Source: Nevskiaceae bacterium | Lineage (GTDB): Bacteria > Pseudomonadota > Gammaproteobacteria > Steroidobacterales > Steroidobacteraceae | Assembly (NCBI GenBank): GCA_024234075.1 | Contig: JACKOV010000002.1 | Span: forward strand, 806,001-870,000 | Direction of reading: 5' to 3' | Length of the DNA stretch: 64,000 nt | Shown: positions 33,437 to 44,197 of the stretch, piece by piece | Layout of the letters: every line of letters starts with the position of its first letter | How positions within the stretch are numbered: position 1 is the stretch's first letter | The notes under the pieces: generated by a model | Databases searched by the model: none | Told to the model about the DNA's origin: nothing | What the model saw: only the letters and a program-made list of their open reading frames with translations | Position numbers and translations under genes: made by a program

Positions 33437-34591
33437 ATGGATCGTGACCAGGCGATCAAGCTGATGCAGGATCTGCTGCGGCGGGTCGTGGAGAAGAAAG
33501 CCTCGGATCTGTTCATCACCGCGGGCTTCCCGCCGGCGATCAAGATCGACGGCGAGGTGCGCCCGCAGAGCGAGCGCGCGCTGTCGGCAGAGCATGCGGC
33601 GACGCTGACGCGGGCGATCATGAACGATCGTCAGACCAAGGAATTCGACGCGACCAAGGAGTGCAACTTCGCGATCGCGCCGCCCGGCATCGGCCGCTTC
33701 CGTGTCAATGCCTTCGTGCAGCAGGGCAGCATCGGCTGCGTGCTGCGCCTGATCAACAGCAAGATCCCGACCGTCGAGGAGCTCGATCTGCCGCCGGTCC
33801 TGAAGGAGGTCGTGCTGTCCAAGCGAGGCCTGGTGATCCTGGTCGGCGGCACCGGCTCGGGCAAGTCGACCTCGCTGGCGGCGATGGTCGGCTACCGCAA
33901 CGAAAAGACCCGCGGCCACATCGTCACGATCGAAGACCCGGTCGAGTATGTGCACCAGCACAAGGGCTGCGTGATCACCCACCGCGAGATCGGCGTCGAC
34001 ACCGAATCCTGGCATGCGGCGCTGAAGAACACGCTGCGGCAGGCGCCGGACGTGATCCTGATCGGCGAGATCCGCGACCGCGAGACGATGGAATACGGCA
34101 TCCAGTTCGCCGAGACCGGCCATCTGGTGCTGGCGACGCTGCACGCCAACAGCGCCAACCAGGCGCTCGATCGCATCATCAACTTCTTCCCGGACGAGCG
34201 CCGCGAGCAGTTGCTGATGGATCTGTCGCTGAACATCCGCGCGCTGATCTCGCAGCGACTGGTCCCGCGCGAATCCGGCGGGCGCATCGCGGCGATCGAG
34301 ATCATGCTCAATTCGCCGCTGATCCAGGACCTGATCTTCAAGGGCGAGGTCGCCAAGATCAAGGAAGTGATGTCGCGTTCGACGCGGCTCGGCATGCGCA
34401 CTTTCGACCAGGCGCTGTTCGAGCTGTACGAGACCGGCTTCATTTCCTTCGAGGACGCGATCCGCAACGCCGATTCAAAGAACGAACTGCGCCTGCGCGT
34501 GAAGCTCGAGAGCAAGCGCGAGGCCAAGAACGTCGACGACTCCGGGGGGCTGCAACTGCTCGATGACGAGGAGCGCGGCAGAGCGCTCTGA
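33437..34591 (+). CDS. pilU: PilT-dependent retraction ATPase PilU
   Basis: 384 residues; accessory motor that raises retraction force together with PilT. Walker A GGTGSGKS near residue 138, Asp box TIEDPVEYVH, Walker B APDVILIGEIRDRETM, His box ETGHLVLATLH. The longer C-terminal tail (VDDSGGLQLLDD) after LRVKLESKREAKN is typical of PilU. The ATG follows a GAGGG site; a TTG two codons earlier is possible. It begins 26 bp after pilT. Confidence 0.95.
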   Translation: MDRDQAIKLMQDLLRRVVEKKASDLFITAGFPPAIKIDGEVRPQSERALSAEHAATLTRAIMNDRQTKEFDATKECNFAIAPPGIGRFRVNAFVQQGSIGCVLRLINSKIPTVEELDLPPVLKEVVLSKRGLVILVGGTGSGKSTSLAAMVGYRNEKTRGHIVTIEDPVEYVHQHKGCVITHREIGVDTESWHAALKNTLRQAPDVILIGEIRDRETMEYGIQFAETGHLVLATLHANSANQALDRIINFFPDERREQLLMDLSLNIRALISQRLVPRESGGRIAAIEIMLNSPLIQDLIFKGEVAKIKEVMSRSTRLGMRTFDQALFELYETGFISFEDAIRNADSKNELRLRVKLESKREAKNVDDSGGLQLLDDEERGRAL

Positions 34592-34613
34592 ACGACGCCC
34601 GGGGATGACATAG

Positions 34614-35756
<1,143 letters not shown>

Positions 35757-35771
35757 CGGCGCCGGCGATCC

Positions 35772-35808
35772 GGCCCGCCCTATTCGCCGCCCGTCTCCGG
35801 GGCGGGCC
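35772..35808. terminator. inverted repeat between the motor genes and tamB
   Basis: Nine-base complementary arms (GGCCCGCCC/GGGCGGGCC) around a 19-base loop, lying exactly between the convergent ends of the third motor gene and tamB. No T tract; a possible shared terminator. Confidence 0.4.
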
Positions 35809-38800
35809 TCAACGCTCGATGCGGTATTGCACGCCCACCCGTGACGAGTCGGTGGCGCTCTGCGCCTCGAGCGAGAGCGAGTCGGAGATCCGGTAGATCA
35901 GTTTCACCACCTCGCCGGGCTTGAACAGCCCGACGCCGTAGCTGACGAACACCCGCGGCGAGAGATACTGGCCGATGGTCAGTGCCGCACCGCCGAGCGC
36001 ATCGTCCTCGGCGATGCCGAGTTCGTCGACCCCGAGTCGATGACCGACGCTGCGGGCGAGCAGGCCGCCGGCAGCGGTGCCGAGCGAACGGGCCGCCGAC
36101 TGCAGGGTGTCGCCTTCGGCATCGCCCTGGGAGATGGCATCCAGCGGCTTGCCGGTGACCAGCCAGGCGAGCGCATTGGCCTGGCCCATCGGTGGCGTGG
36201 AGAACACTTCGAGCTGCGGCGTACGGGCGCGTCCGGTGACCCGCAGCCCCGCGGTGACCTCGCCGATCACTCGCACAGCGACGATGTTCAGGTTCGGATC
36301 GTCGAGCGGCAGCGCGGCATACAGCAACTGGCCCTGGCGTATGGTCAGATCCTGGCCGTAGGCCTGATAACGGCCTGCGACCCGGATCTCGCCCGATGCG
36401 GTCGTGACCTGGCCGGGGCTTTCGCTGACCCGCAGGCCGCCGCTGACGCGCGCCTTGAGCCCGAAACCGGCGAGGTCGACGGCCTGGCCGAGCTCCAGGT
36501 CGACGGTCGCAAACAGCGGCAGTACGCCGCCGGCTGCATCGCCCGCCGGATCATCGATCACCACCACGTCCGGCGATGCGGACTGGGCGCCGTCGCCGCG
36601 CGGCAGGCGTTGCAGATCGATCTGGGCGGTCGGGATCGCGAGCTTGCCGGTGACCTCGAGACGCCGGTCGTCGACCTTGATGCGCAGCTCGGGCGTGACG
36701 AGCACATGGGCGCCTGGACGGTCGGCAGCGAGAAAGCTCCGGCCGCTGAGCTGCGCCTGGCCGCGGCCTTCGCGGTGTGCGGTGCCGGTGACCGACAGTT
36801 CGCCGTCGCCGGAGCGCACCCCGCCGTCGAGCTGCACGCTGCCGTCGGCCTGCGGCGTGATCCGCAGATGCCCGGCACGCAATGCGATGCCGAGGTCGGG
36901 CACATCGGCTGCCAGGTCCTCGGCCAGCACGCTGCCTTCGATCTCCGGTCGATCGAGCGTTCCGCCGAGGCCGAGATCGAGCTGCAGGCGGCCGTCGACG
37001 TTCGCGAGCTGCGGCGCGAATGCGCCGACGACGGCCAGGCTCGGCAAGCTCGCCTGCAGGCGGCCGTCGAGCGTCGTAAGCGCGGTGCCGAGGCCGGCGG
37101 CCGCCAGGCTGGCGTCGATGTGGCCGCGTTCGTCGAGCCCGGCAGTCAGCGTGGCGCGGGCATCGCGGCCGGTGAACGCGGCGTCGAGTTGCAGGCCGCG
37201 GAAATCCAGCAGGCGCGCAGACGAAGCGTCGCTTTCCCCGTCTACGGCGAGACTGATCCGCCCGCCGGCGGCGCGCAGTTCGGCCGTACCCTGCAGGCTG
37301 CCGTCGGCGTTGCGGACGATGCGCCCCTGGCCGTCGATCTGGCCGGTGATGTTCACCGGCATGGCGGTGGGTGCGAGTGCGGCGATCAGCCCGAGCGGCA
37401 GGTGCTGCAGTTGGTAACCGGCTTGCAGCGCACCGTCGAGCTGGCCCTGGCCGTCCAGGCAAAGCCGCATGTCGCGATCGGCCAGGCAGGCCGTTTGCAG
37501 CTCGAACGCCCGGGTCGCGCCGTTCCAGGCCGCCTGTACCGGTCGTTCGAGTTCGAGTCGGGTGAGATCCGTTGCGTCGAGGACCAGTCGTGCGATTTCG
37601 CCTCGCCAGTCGGCGCCTTGCAGCGCGCCACTGAGAGACAGCGTGGTCGATGCGGGTCGGCCACGCGCCTCGAGTTCGAGGCGGTGCGCCGCCGCTGCGC
37701 CCTGCGCGCGCAATTCGAGCGCCGAGAACTCGGCGTCGCCGGCCCGCAGCCCGCCGAGGACGAGCCGCAGCTCGCCGCGCGGCTCGAGAGGCTGTGCGAC
37801 ATCCAGGGTCAGCTCGAGCGTGTCGGTCGCGGTGCCGTCGAAAGCCAGCGCCCGGCCATCGGCGCGACCGGTGATCTCGAGCGCAGGCCAATGGCCGGAG
37901 GCCTGCGCTCGCGCCTCCAGGCTGCCGCGACCGCCCGGCAACCAGTCGTCGAGGTCCGGCACGTCGAGGCGCAGTGTGGCATCGAAGCGTTTGCCGCTGG
38001 TGCCGTCGAGACGCAGGCGGCTGGCGCCGGAGCGCAGTTCCAGCGCACCGGCGAGCCGCAGCTGTGGTGCCAACTGCAGATCGGCGCGCCCGGCCACCGC
38101 CCGGCCGCGCAGGTGACCGCGCAGATCGTCGATTCGCAGGCTCGCGCTGCTGTCGGCGAGGTCGGTGAAGCGGCCGTCGCTGCGGAGCGCGAAGCTCAGC
38201 CGGCCGGGCCAGCCGGCCAGCAGTGCACCGGGATCGAAATCGCGCGCCTGCGCCCGGGCCTGCCAGTGCAGTGTGTCGCCGAAAGTCAGTTCGGCCTGCG
38301 CACCGAGCCGTCCGCCGGGCTGCACGACGTCGAGTTGCTGGATGTTCAGGCCCGACGGGTTGCCGCTGAGCGCCAGCCGTATGTCGGCCAGGCGACGCGG
38401 CGGGCCGGCGGCGAATGCGGCGCGCGCGCTGTAGCGCTCGAAGCTGCCCTCGGCGTGAGCGGTGCCGTGACTGTGCAGCGGCTGGCCGGCGAGCGCTGCA
38501 GGCAGGACGACGTCGCGCCAGTCCAGGTCGAGCCGCGCCTCGATCGGCTGTCGTGCCAGCCGCAGCTCGCCGACGGCCTGCAGCCGACCGTTGCCGTTCG
38601 CCAGCGATGCATCGAAGGCGAGGCCGTCGTCGCGCCGGGTGATGCGCAAGGGTTGCAGTGCGATCGTGGCATCGTCGATGCGCAGCGTCCCGCTCGCGGT
38701 CCCGCCGTCGAGGTCGCCCTGACCTTCGAGCCGGGCCGCCAGCCGGCCGATGTTCGAATCCGGCAGCAGTCGCGCGCGGGGATCGAACGCGGGAACGTCC

Positions 38801-39621
38801 AGCGAGAAATGCCAGGGCAGGCGGCTCTGTGGTTGCTGCTGCAGTCCGAGCCGCAGCGCGGCGGCCAGTGGTTCGCGCAGCTGCAACTCCAGCTCGCCGA
38901 GCGTGCCGCGGGTGCGACCGGCGAGCGTGCCCGCGAAGCGCTGCGTGCCGGCCTGCCAATCGAAGCGGCCTTCGCCGCGACCGGTGAACACGCCGGCGGC
39001 ATGGTCCAGCGTGGCCGCGAAATGCAGCTCGCCGTCGGGCGCGAGCAGATCGAGCTGTTCGACATGTACGCCGGCGCTGTCCCAGGCCAGCCGCGCCGTG
39101 GCCGTGTCGATGCGCAGCTGTTCCTGGCCGTCCTGTCGCAGTACCAGGTCGTGCAATGACACCCTGTCGAATCGCAGGTCGATGGGAGGCTCGAGCGAGA
39201 ACAGTGCATCGTCCGGTGGTTCGGTCGATTCACTGCGATCGATGCCGACCTGCTGCAGTTCGAGGTCGGTGATGTGCACCCGACCGGCGAGCAATGCCCG
39301 CACGACCCAGTCGAGTCGTGCCCGGCCGATGCGCAGATCGAGCCCGGCTGCCGGATCGTGGTAGCGCAGTTCCTGCAGTGTCAGCGGCCCGAGCAGGGTG
39401 CCGTCGACCAGCGTCGCCGCAAAGCGCCCGCCGGAAAGGGGGGTGGCCTGGCGCAGCGCCAGACGGGTGCCGCTGGGGGTCGACACCATCCAGGTCAGGG
39501 TCCCGATCAGCAGCACCAGCAGCCCGAACAGCACGGCGGCCACGGCGAGTGGCCAGTTTCGGCGGCCGGCCGTCGTTGCCGCGGGGTCGTCGCGGTCCGG
39601 GGTGTCGGTCGTGGCGTTCAC
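35809..39621 (-). CDS. tamB: translocation and assembly module inner-membrane protein TamB
   Basis: 1270-residue envelope-spanning protein of the AsmA/TamB group. One membrane segment at about 24-45 anchors it; the rest is a very long repetitive beta structure, a groove that carries phospholipids or outer-membrane substrates across the periplasm. The conserved C-terminal DUF490 domain is clear: TASGEIRVAGRYQAYGQDL, NPNLNIVAVR-like DPNLNIVAVRVIGEV, GQANALAWLVTGKPL and YLSPRVFVSYGVGLFKPG. The GTG start overlaps the tamA stop (GTGA). The frame is also open far upstream, but that part is another reading of tamA. Confidence 0.94.
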   Translation of the reverse strand: MNATTDTPDRDDPAATTAGRRNWPLAVAAVLFGLLVLLIGTLTWMVSTPSGTRLALRQATPLSGGRFAATLVDGTLLGPLTLQELRYHDPAAGLDLRIGRARLDWVVRALLAGRVHITDLELQQVGIDRSESTEPPDDALFSLEPPIDLRFDRVSLHDLVLRQDGQEQLRIDTATARLAWDSAGVHVEQLDLLAPDGELHFAATLDHAAGVFTGRGEGRFDWQAGTQRFAGTLAGRTRGTLGELELQLREPLAAALRLGLQQQPQSRLPWHFSLDVPAFDPRARLLPDSNIGRLAARLEGQGDLDGGTASGTLRIDDATIALQPLRITRRDDGLAFDASLANGNGRLQAVGELRLARQPIEARLDLDWRDVVLPAALAGQPLHSHGTAHAEGSFERYSARAAFAAGPPRRLADIRLALSGNPSGLNIQQLDVVQPGGRLGAQAELTFGDTLHWQARAQARDFDPGALLAGWPGRLSFALRSDGRFTDLADSSASLRIDDLRGHLRGRAVAGRADLQLAPQLRLAGALELRSGASRLRLDGTSGKRFDATLRLDVPDLDDWLPGGRGSLEARAQASGHWPALEITGRADGRALAFDGTATDTLELTLDVAQPLEPRGELRLVLGGLRAGDAEFSALELRAQGAAAAHRLELEARGRPASTTLSLSGALQGADWRGEIARLVLDATDLTRLELERPVQAAWNGATRAFELQTACLADRDMRLCLDGQGQLDGALQAGYQLQHLPLGLIAALAPTAMPVNITGQIDGQGRIVRNADGSLQGTAELRAAGGRISLAVDGESDASSARLLDFRGLQLDAAFTGRDARATLTAGLDERGHIDASLAAAGLGTALTTLDGRLQASLPSLAVVGAFAPQLANVDGRLQLDLGLGGTLDRPEIEGSVLAEDLAADVPDLGIALRAGHLRITPQADGSVQLDGGVRSGDGELSVTGTAHREGRGQAQLSGRSFLAADRPGAHVLVTPELRIKVDDRRLEVTGKLAIPTAQIDLQRLPRGDGAQSASPDVVVIDDPAGDAAGGVLPLFATVDLELGQAVDLAGFGLKARVSGGLRVSESPGQVTTASGEIRVAGRYQAYGQDLTIRQGQLLYAALPLDDPNLNIVAVRVIGEVTAGLRVTGRARTPQLEVFSTPPMGQANALAWLVTGKPLDAISQGDAEGDTLQSAARSLGTAAGGLLARSVGHRLGVDELGIAEDDALGGAALTIGQYLSPRVFVSYGVGLFKPGEVVKLIYRISDSLSLEAQSATDSSRVGVQYRIER

Positions 39622-41453
39622 AGATCCGGACCGATGATCACGTGGAAGCGCAGGCCGTCGTCGTCGAGAGCGGTGCGCACCGGCACCGCCAGGTCCAGGC
39701 GCACCAGACCGACCGGTGACTTCCAGCGCACGCCGACGCCGGCGCCGACATTGGCCGAAAAGCCGGAGCTGAACGCGTCGCCGGCATCGACGAACACGGC
39801 GGCACCCCAGCGTTCGAGGAAATAGTGTTCGTACTCCACGCTGGCCACGGCGAGCCGTCGTCCGCCGATCACGCCGCCGGTCTCGTTGCGCTCGCCGATG
39901 GCCTGGTAGTCGAAGCCGCGTACCGAGCGGTCGCCACCGGCAAAAAACCGCAGTTCGGGCGGCAGAGCGTCGAAGTTGCCGGTCGTCAGCACACCGAGCG
40001 AAGCTCGCAGGATCAGCCGCGAAGCCTCGCCGGCCGGCCGCACCCAGCGCGCGTCGGCGCGCAACTGCGCCAGCGAGGTGTCCGACAGCAGCGCCGGCGA
40101 TGCGAGCCGCAAGCCGTAGCTCACCGCGAGTCCGCGTTGGGGAAACAGCAGGTTGTCGGCGCGTTTGCGTTCGAGCAGCGCTTCGGCGAACAGCAGTTGC
40201 GAGCTGCGTCGTTCGTCGGCGACCGTGAAGTCGCCGTCCAGGTACTGCAGTCCGAGGGTGCGTCCGTAGCCGTGCCAGAGGTCGAGCACTTCGGAGGCCG
40301 ACAGTCGCGACAATCGCGAGTGGGTGGTGTCGGTCACTTCGTCGTGATAGCCGGCGACGAAGTCGTAGTAACGGTTGTGCTGCCCGGGCCGCGGAATCCG
40401 GTAGCGGCTGCTGGCGGCCTGCAGACGCGACGAGTATTCGATCTCGGCGCTCCATTTGTGGCCGCGGTCGTTGACCCAGCGTCGATCGATCCCGAGCTTG
40501 CCGCCCGGCCCGGAGTCGGTGCTGACGTAGGCCGCGGCGCGGTAGATCGTGCGCTTGGCCGGTGCCAGCAATACGTCCACCGGCACCTGCCCGTCCTGCC
40601 GCCCGGCCAGATTCGGCTGGACGGACACGATCGAGAAATAGTCGGCGTCGATCAGTCGTTGCTGCAGCTTCAGCAGCTCGTCGACCGAGTACCAGGCATC
40701 CGCTTCCCAGGGTACGTAGCGTTGCAGCATCTGCTCCGGAAACTGCGCTTGCGAGAAGTTCACCGCACCGATCCGGTAACGCTGGCCGCCGTCCCAGGCC
40801 AGGTCGATCGCGGCGCTGCGGGCGGCCCGAGTCACCTCGACGCGGTGACGTTCCAGCGAGGCATCGAAGAAGCCGCTGCTCTGCAGCGTTGCGGCGATCC
40901 GTGCCTTGCTGGCCTCGTACTGGGCATGATCGAGCGGCTCGCCGATGCGTGGCTGGAACGTCGCCAGCGCCTCGCGCACCGGTGCGAACTCTGCGGCCGG
41001 GCCGGCGACCTCGATCCGTGATCGTTCGACCACGACCCGCGGTCCCGGGGTCACGGCGAAGCGTGCCTGCCAGCGTTCGCCGCCGCCCGTGGCGGTGCCG
41101 GCGACCGTCGCTTCGTAGTAGCCGTAGGGTTCGAGGCCGCGGCGGATCTGCTGCTCGCCGCGAGCGACGAGGCGGCGCAGTTGTGCCGTCGTGACGGTCC
41201 GGCCGGTGAATTGCTGCAGCTCGAGGCTGGCGCGGGCCGCGGCGGCGAGTTCGGCGTCGATCCCGGTGATTTCGATCGTGGCCTCGATCGCCGCAGGGGC
41301 GGCATCGCGGCGGGGCGCCGGCGGCTCGGTCGCGCCGGTCCGGGCCGGAACGAATGCGAGCACGAGTGCGAGCCCGAGCGCGAGCCGGCGCGCCGGCTGC
41401 TGCCGGTGCAGGTACGGAGCGGCGGTGCTCGGTCGCGGGATCCTCATGTCCAT
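39618..41453 (-). CDS. tamA: outer-membrane Omp85-family protein TamA
   Basis: 611 residues. A signal peptide (about 1-40, arginine-rich n-region, then LALGLALVLAF) precedes three POTRA-like domains (about 55-280) and a C-terminal 16-strand barrel with the Omp85 motif area (LRADARWVRP, GVLTTGNFDALPPELRFFAGGDRSVRGFDYQ). The VRGF/Y lid motif is intact and the chain ends PVGLVRLDLAVPV, then a final strand to GPDL. Partner of TamB for outer-membrane assembly. Two ATGs (41453, 41447) are possible starts; neither has a strong ribosome site. Confidence 0.93.
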   Translation of the reverse strand: MDMRIPRPSTAAPYLHRQQPARRLALGLALVLAFVPARTGATEPPAPRRDAAPAAIEATIEITGIDAELAAAARASLELQQFTGRTVTTAQLRRLVARGEQQIRRGLEPYGYYEATVAGTATGGGERWQARFAVTPGPRVVVERSRIEVAGPAAEFAPVREALATFQPRIGEPLDHAQYEASKARIAATLQSSGFFDASLERHRVEVTRAARSAAIDLAWDGGQRYRIGAVNFSQAQFPEQMLQRYVPWEADAWYSVDELLKLQQRLIDADYFSIVSVQPNLAGRQDGQVPVDVLLAPAKRTIYRAAAYVSTDSGPGGKLGIDRRWVNDRGHKWSAEIEYSSRLQAASSRYRIPRPGQHNRYYDFVAGYHDEVTDTTHSRLSRLSASEVLDLWHGYGRTLGLQYLDGDFTVADERRSSQLLFAEALLERKRADNLLFPQRGLAVSYGLRLASPALLSDTSLAQLRADARWVRPAGEASRLILRASLGVLTTGNFDALPPELRFFAGGDRSVRGFDYQAIGERNETGGVIGGRRLAVASVEYEHYFLERWGAAVFVDAGDAFSSGFSANVGAGVGVRWKSPVGLVRLDLAVPVRTALDDDGLRFHVIIGPDL

Positions 41454-41611
41454 ATTGAACGACGAAATCCTCGGCGCCTGCCGTAGGCCGAGACTGCAAT
41501 GACTCTTGCGGCAGGCCGCGAGGGGCTCGTGTCGGCCGCCGGGGTGGCTGCCTCGGCGAGGGCGGCTCGCGTAAGATTGCCGGCCTCCGCAAGGCGATCG
41601 AGAACACCCCG

Positions 41612-42214
41612 ATGAGCATGTCCCTGCGCGACCAGTTGCTGGCTGCCGGCCTCGGCAGCAAGCAGCAGGCGAAAAAGGCCCAAGACGATGTGCAGCGCAA
41701 CCGTCACCGGCAGCAGCACCAACAGCGCCGGCCGCAGGTCGGCGGCGGCGCACCGGCCGGCCGGCTGGCGCCCGGGTCGGCCGCGCAGCGTGCCGAGGCG
41801 GCCAAGCGTGCGCGCGACCTCGAGCTCGAGCGCAAGAAGCGCGACAAGGCGGAGCGCAAGGAACGCGCCGCGGCGGTCCGGCAGATCATCGAGCAGCATG
41901 CGCTACCGGCCCTCGAGAGCGACGATTACTACAACTTCGTGCACGACGGTCGCATCGCCCGCATTGCCGTCGATGCCGCGCGGCGGGCATCGCTGATCGC
42001 CGGCACCTTGGCCATCGCGCGTACCCATGGCCGGTATTTCGTCGTGCCTGCGGACAGTCTGGAGAAGATCCGCGAGCGCGATCCGCGGGCCGTGGTCGCC
42101 CACCATGTACCGGGCGCTGCGGCGGCAACTGCCACCGCGGATGCGGCCAGCGCGACCGGTGACGAAACAGACCCCTACGCTCGCTTCAAGGTTCCCGACG
42201 ACCTGGTCTGGTAA
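41612..42214 (+). CDS. DUF2058 (YaiL-like) protein
   Basis: 200 residues. The family pattern is complete: MSLRDQLLAAGL and KQAKKAQ at the N-terminus, a long charged coiled-coil segment (about 55-100), then the DDYYNFVHDGRIARIAV block near residue 105 and a short C-terminal domain (FVVPADSLEKIRERD). Function unknown; cytosolic by the absence of a signal. It is divergent from tamA and stands alone. Confidence 0.9.
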   Translation: MSMSLRDQLLAAGLGSKQQAKKAQDDVQRNRHRQQHQQRRPQVGGGAPAGRLAPGSAAQRAEAAKRARDLELERKKRDKAERKERAAAVRQIIEQHALPALESDDYYNFVHDGRIARIAVDAARRASLIAGTLAIARTHGRYFVVPADSLEKIRERDPRAVVAHHVPGAAAATATADAASATGDETDPYARFKVPDDLVW

Positions 42215-42260
42215 CGACGCCGGTCGACAGGCAGGCCTTGCTCGATGCAGCGGGCGGCGC

Positions 42261-43166
42261 TCAGTCGCCAAACACGGTCTCGGCATCGAACACCGGACCA
42301 TCGACGCAGACGCGCTTCATCGCCGGCCCGTCCGGCGTGCGCAGCTTGACGACGCAACCGGCGCAGCCGCCGACCGCGCAAGCCATGAACTCCTCGAGCG
42401 AGACCTGGCAAGGAAGGCCATGGCGCCGCGCGACCGCGGCAGTCGCCGCCAGCATCGGCGTCGGCCCGCAGGCGAAGACCGCCACCTGGTCACGTGCCTC
42501 GGCCGTGAGCGAGCCGAGCCAGGCATCGGCCAGCTCGGTCACGAAGCCGTCGAAACAGCCAGCAAAACCACTGCGGCTCGCGAGCCGGCTGGGGATGCCC
42601 CAGGCGTCGAGCAGCGGCATGGCGGCGATGGTGCCGGCGGGCATGCCGGGCACGAGGATGGTCGAGGGACGGGCACGGAACGGGAACGGGATTTCCGAGC
42701 CCATCAGCACCAGTGGCCGCCAGCTCGCACGCCGGTCGGCGAGCAGCGTCTCGGCGAGGAAGACCATCGGCGGGATGCCGACACCGCCGCCGATCAGCAG
42801 CGTCCGCGGTCGTTCCGGCTGCGGCGCGAAGCCCTGGCCGATCGGCCCGAGCACCGACAGGATGTCGCCGACGCGGCGGCGGGCGAGCGCCGCAAGGCCC
42901 GCGCCGAGCACTTTGTACAGCACTTCGATCCAGCCCGCTTCCGGGTTGCTGCGCATGATCGATAGCGGCCGGCGCATCGGGATGTCGTCGTCGCAGCGCA
43001 AGTGTACGAAACTGCCCGGCTTGGCCCGCGCCGCACAGCGCGGTGCCTCGATCCGCAGGATCCATTGCTCGCCCGGGTGGGCCTCGTGCGACAGCACGCG
43101 GCCGTCTTCGAGGCAGATCGAACCGCGGTGTGCCGGATGCGTCGGCAGCGCAGCGGCGCTGTTCAC
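42261..43166 (-). CDS. PyrK-like flavin/[2Fe-2S] electron-transfer protein
   Basis: 301 residues, ferredoxin-reductase fold. FAD-binding barrel with MRRPLSIMRSN (R-x-x-S-I), NAD-binding part with LLIGGGVGIPPMVFLAE and FACGPTPMLAA, then a four-cysteine [2Fe-2S] site C263-x4-C268-x2-C271-x15-C287, exactly the PyrK arrangement. PyrK passes electrons from dihydroorotate dehydrogenase B to NAD+. The gene overlaps pyrB by 4 bp, so a role in pyrimidine synthesis is suggested. However, no pyrD lies in the window, and gammaproteobacteria usually have a quinone-linked PyrD. It could serve another oxidoreductase. Confidence 0.85.
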   Translation of the reverse strand: MNSAAALPTHPAHRGSICLEDGRVLSHEAHPGEQWILRIEAPRCAARAKPGSFVHLRCDDDIPMRRPLSIMRSNPEAGWIEVLYKVLGAGLAALARRRVGDILSVLGPIGQGFAPQPERPRTLLIGGGVGIPPMVFLAETLLADRRASWRPLVLMGSEIPFPFRARPSTILVPGMPAGTIAAMPLLDAWGIPSRLASRSGFAGCFDGFVTELADAWLGSLTAEARDQVAVFACGPTPMLAATAAVARRHGLPCQVSLEEFMACAVGGCAGCVVKLRTPDGPAMKRVCVDGPVFDAETVFGD

Positions 43167-44197
43167 GGTCGCGGTCCTCGTTGCCGCCAGTCTGCCGCAT
43201 CCTTGCCGGTAGACAGGGCCGGCGAGCTGCGGCCCGCGATCACGGCCTCGAGCACCGCCATGCGCACCGCGACACCGTTACGTACCTGGTCGCGGATCAC
43301 GGACTGCGGTCCATCGGCGACCTGGGAAGCGATCTCGATGCCGCGATTCATCGGCTGCGGATGCATGACGATGGCGTCGGGCCGTGCGGCAGCCAGCCGC
43401 TGCGGCGTCAGTCCCCATTCGGCAAAGTACTCCGCGGCACCGGGGATCGCAGCTTCGGTCATCCGCTCTTTCTGGATGCGCAGCATCATCACCACGTCGC
43501 AGCCGGCGATGCCGTCTTCGAGCCGGTGGAAGCGGGCGCAGCCGCCGAACTCCTGTTCGTTCGGCATCAGCGCCGGTGGTGCGACCAGGCGGATGTCGGT
43601 CGCGCCCAGGGTCGCGAACGCGTGCCAGGCGGAACGCGCGACCCGCGAATGGCGCACGTCGCCGACGATCGCGATCGACAGGCCGGCGATGCGGCCCTTG
43701 TGCTGCAGGATGGTCAGCGTGTCGAGCAGGCCCTGGGTGGGGTGGGCGTAGTTGCCGGCGCCGCCTGAGAGGACACTGACGTGGGCCGCGACGTTGCGGG
43801 CGACGAGGTCGGGCACGTCGGTTTGCGCGTCGCGCAGCACGAAGACGTCGACATGCAGGGATTCGAGCGTACGGATGGTGTCGAGCATGCTCTCGCCCTT
43901 GAGACGCGAGGAGAGCTGCATCTCGATGCTGGCGACGTCGGCACCCAGCCGCTGTGCTGCGAGCTCGAACGACACGCGGGTGCGGGTCGAGGGTTCGGTG
44001 AACAAGGTCGCGACCGTGATGCCCTGCAGCGCCTGGCTGCGCGCCGGTGGGGTGCCGAGCGGCCGCGAGTAGTGCTGGGCGCGCTCGAGCAGCCGCTCGA
44101 GCAGCGCGCGCGGCAGGCCCTCGAGCGTCAGCAGATGGCGCAGGCTGCCGTCGGCGTGCAGCGCCGGCGCGCGTTCGTGAGACTGCTGGTTCATCAT
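43163..44197 (-). CDS. pyrB: aspartate carbamoyltransferase catalytic subunit
   Basis: 344 residues; commits carbamoyl phosphate and aspartate to pyrimidine synthesis. The carbamoyl-phosphate loop is STRTR (70-74) in FTEPSTRTRVSFE, followed by LSSRLKGESMLDT with the catalytic lysine, HPTQGLLDTLTI, and HPQPMNRGIEI. A 15-residue N-terminal extension and a polar C-terminal tail after VLEAVIAGRSS make it longer than E. coli PyrB (311). The start ATG, behind GAGGGAGA, overlaps the ruvX stop. No pyrI or pyrR neighbours, unlike the Pseudomonas cluster, where pyrR sits between. Confidence 0.95.
   Translation of the reverse strand: MMNQQSHERAPALHADGSLRHLLTLEGLPRALLERLLERAQHYSRPLGTPPARSQALQGITVATLFTEPSTRTRVSFELAAQRLGADVASIEMQLSSRLKGESMLDTIRTLESLHVDVFVLRDAQTDVPDLVARNVAAHVSVLSGGAGNYAHPTQGLLDTLTILQHKGRIAGLSIAIVGDVRHSRVARSAWHAFATLGATDIRLVAPPALMPNEQEFGGCARFHRLEDGIAGCDVVMMLRIQKERMTEAAIPGAAEYFAEWGLTPQRLAAARPDAIVMHPQPMNRGIEIASQVADGPQSVIRDQVRNGVAVRMAVLEAVIAGRSSPALSTGKDAADWRQRGPRP

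Noticed and set aside
36040..39159. 1039-codon open frame antisense to tamB
   Set aside because: A by-product of GC-rich codon use; the tamB strand has clear conserved domains and this frame has none.
39621..41700. Long upstream extension of the tamB frame giving a 1963-codon protein
   Set aside because: The extension is tamA read in another frame; GTGA overlap and family length support the shorter tamB.
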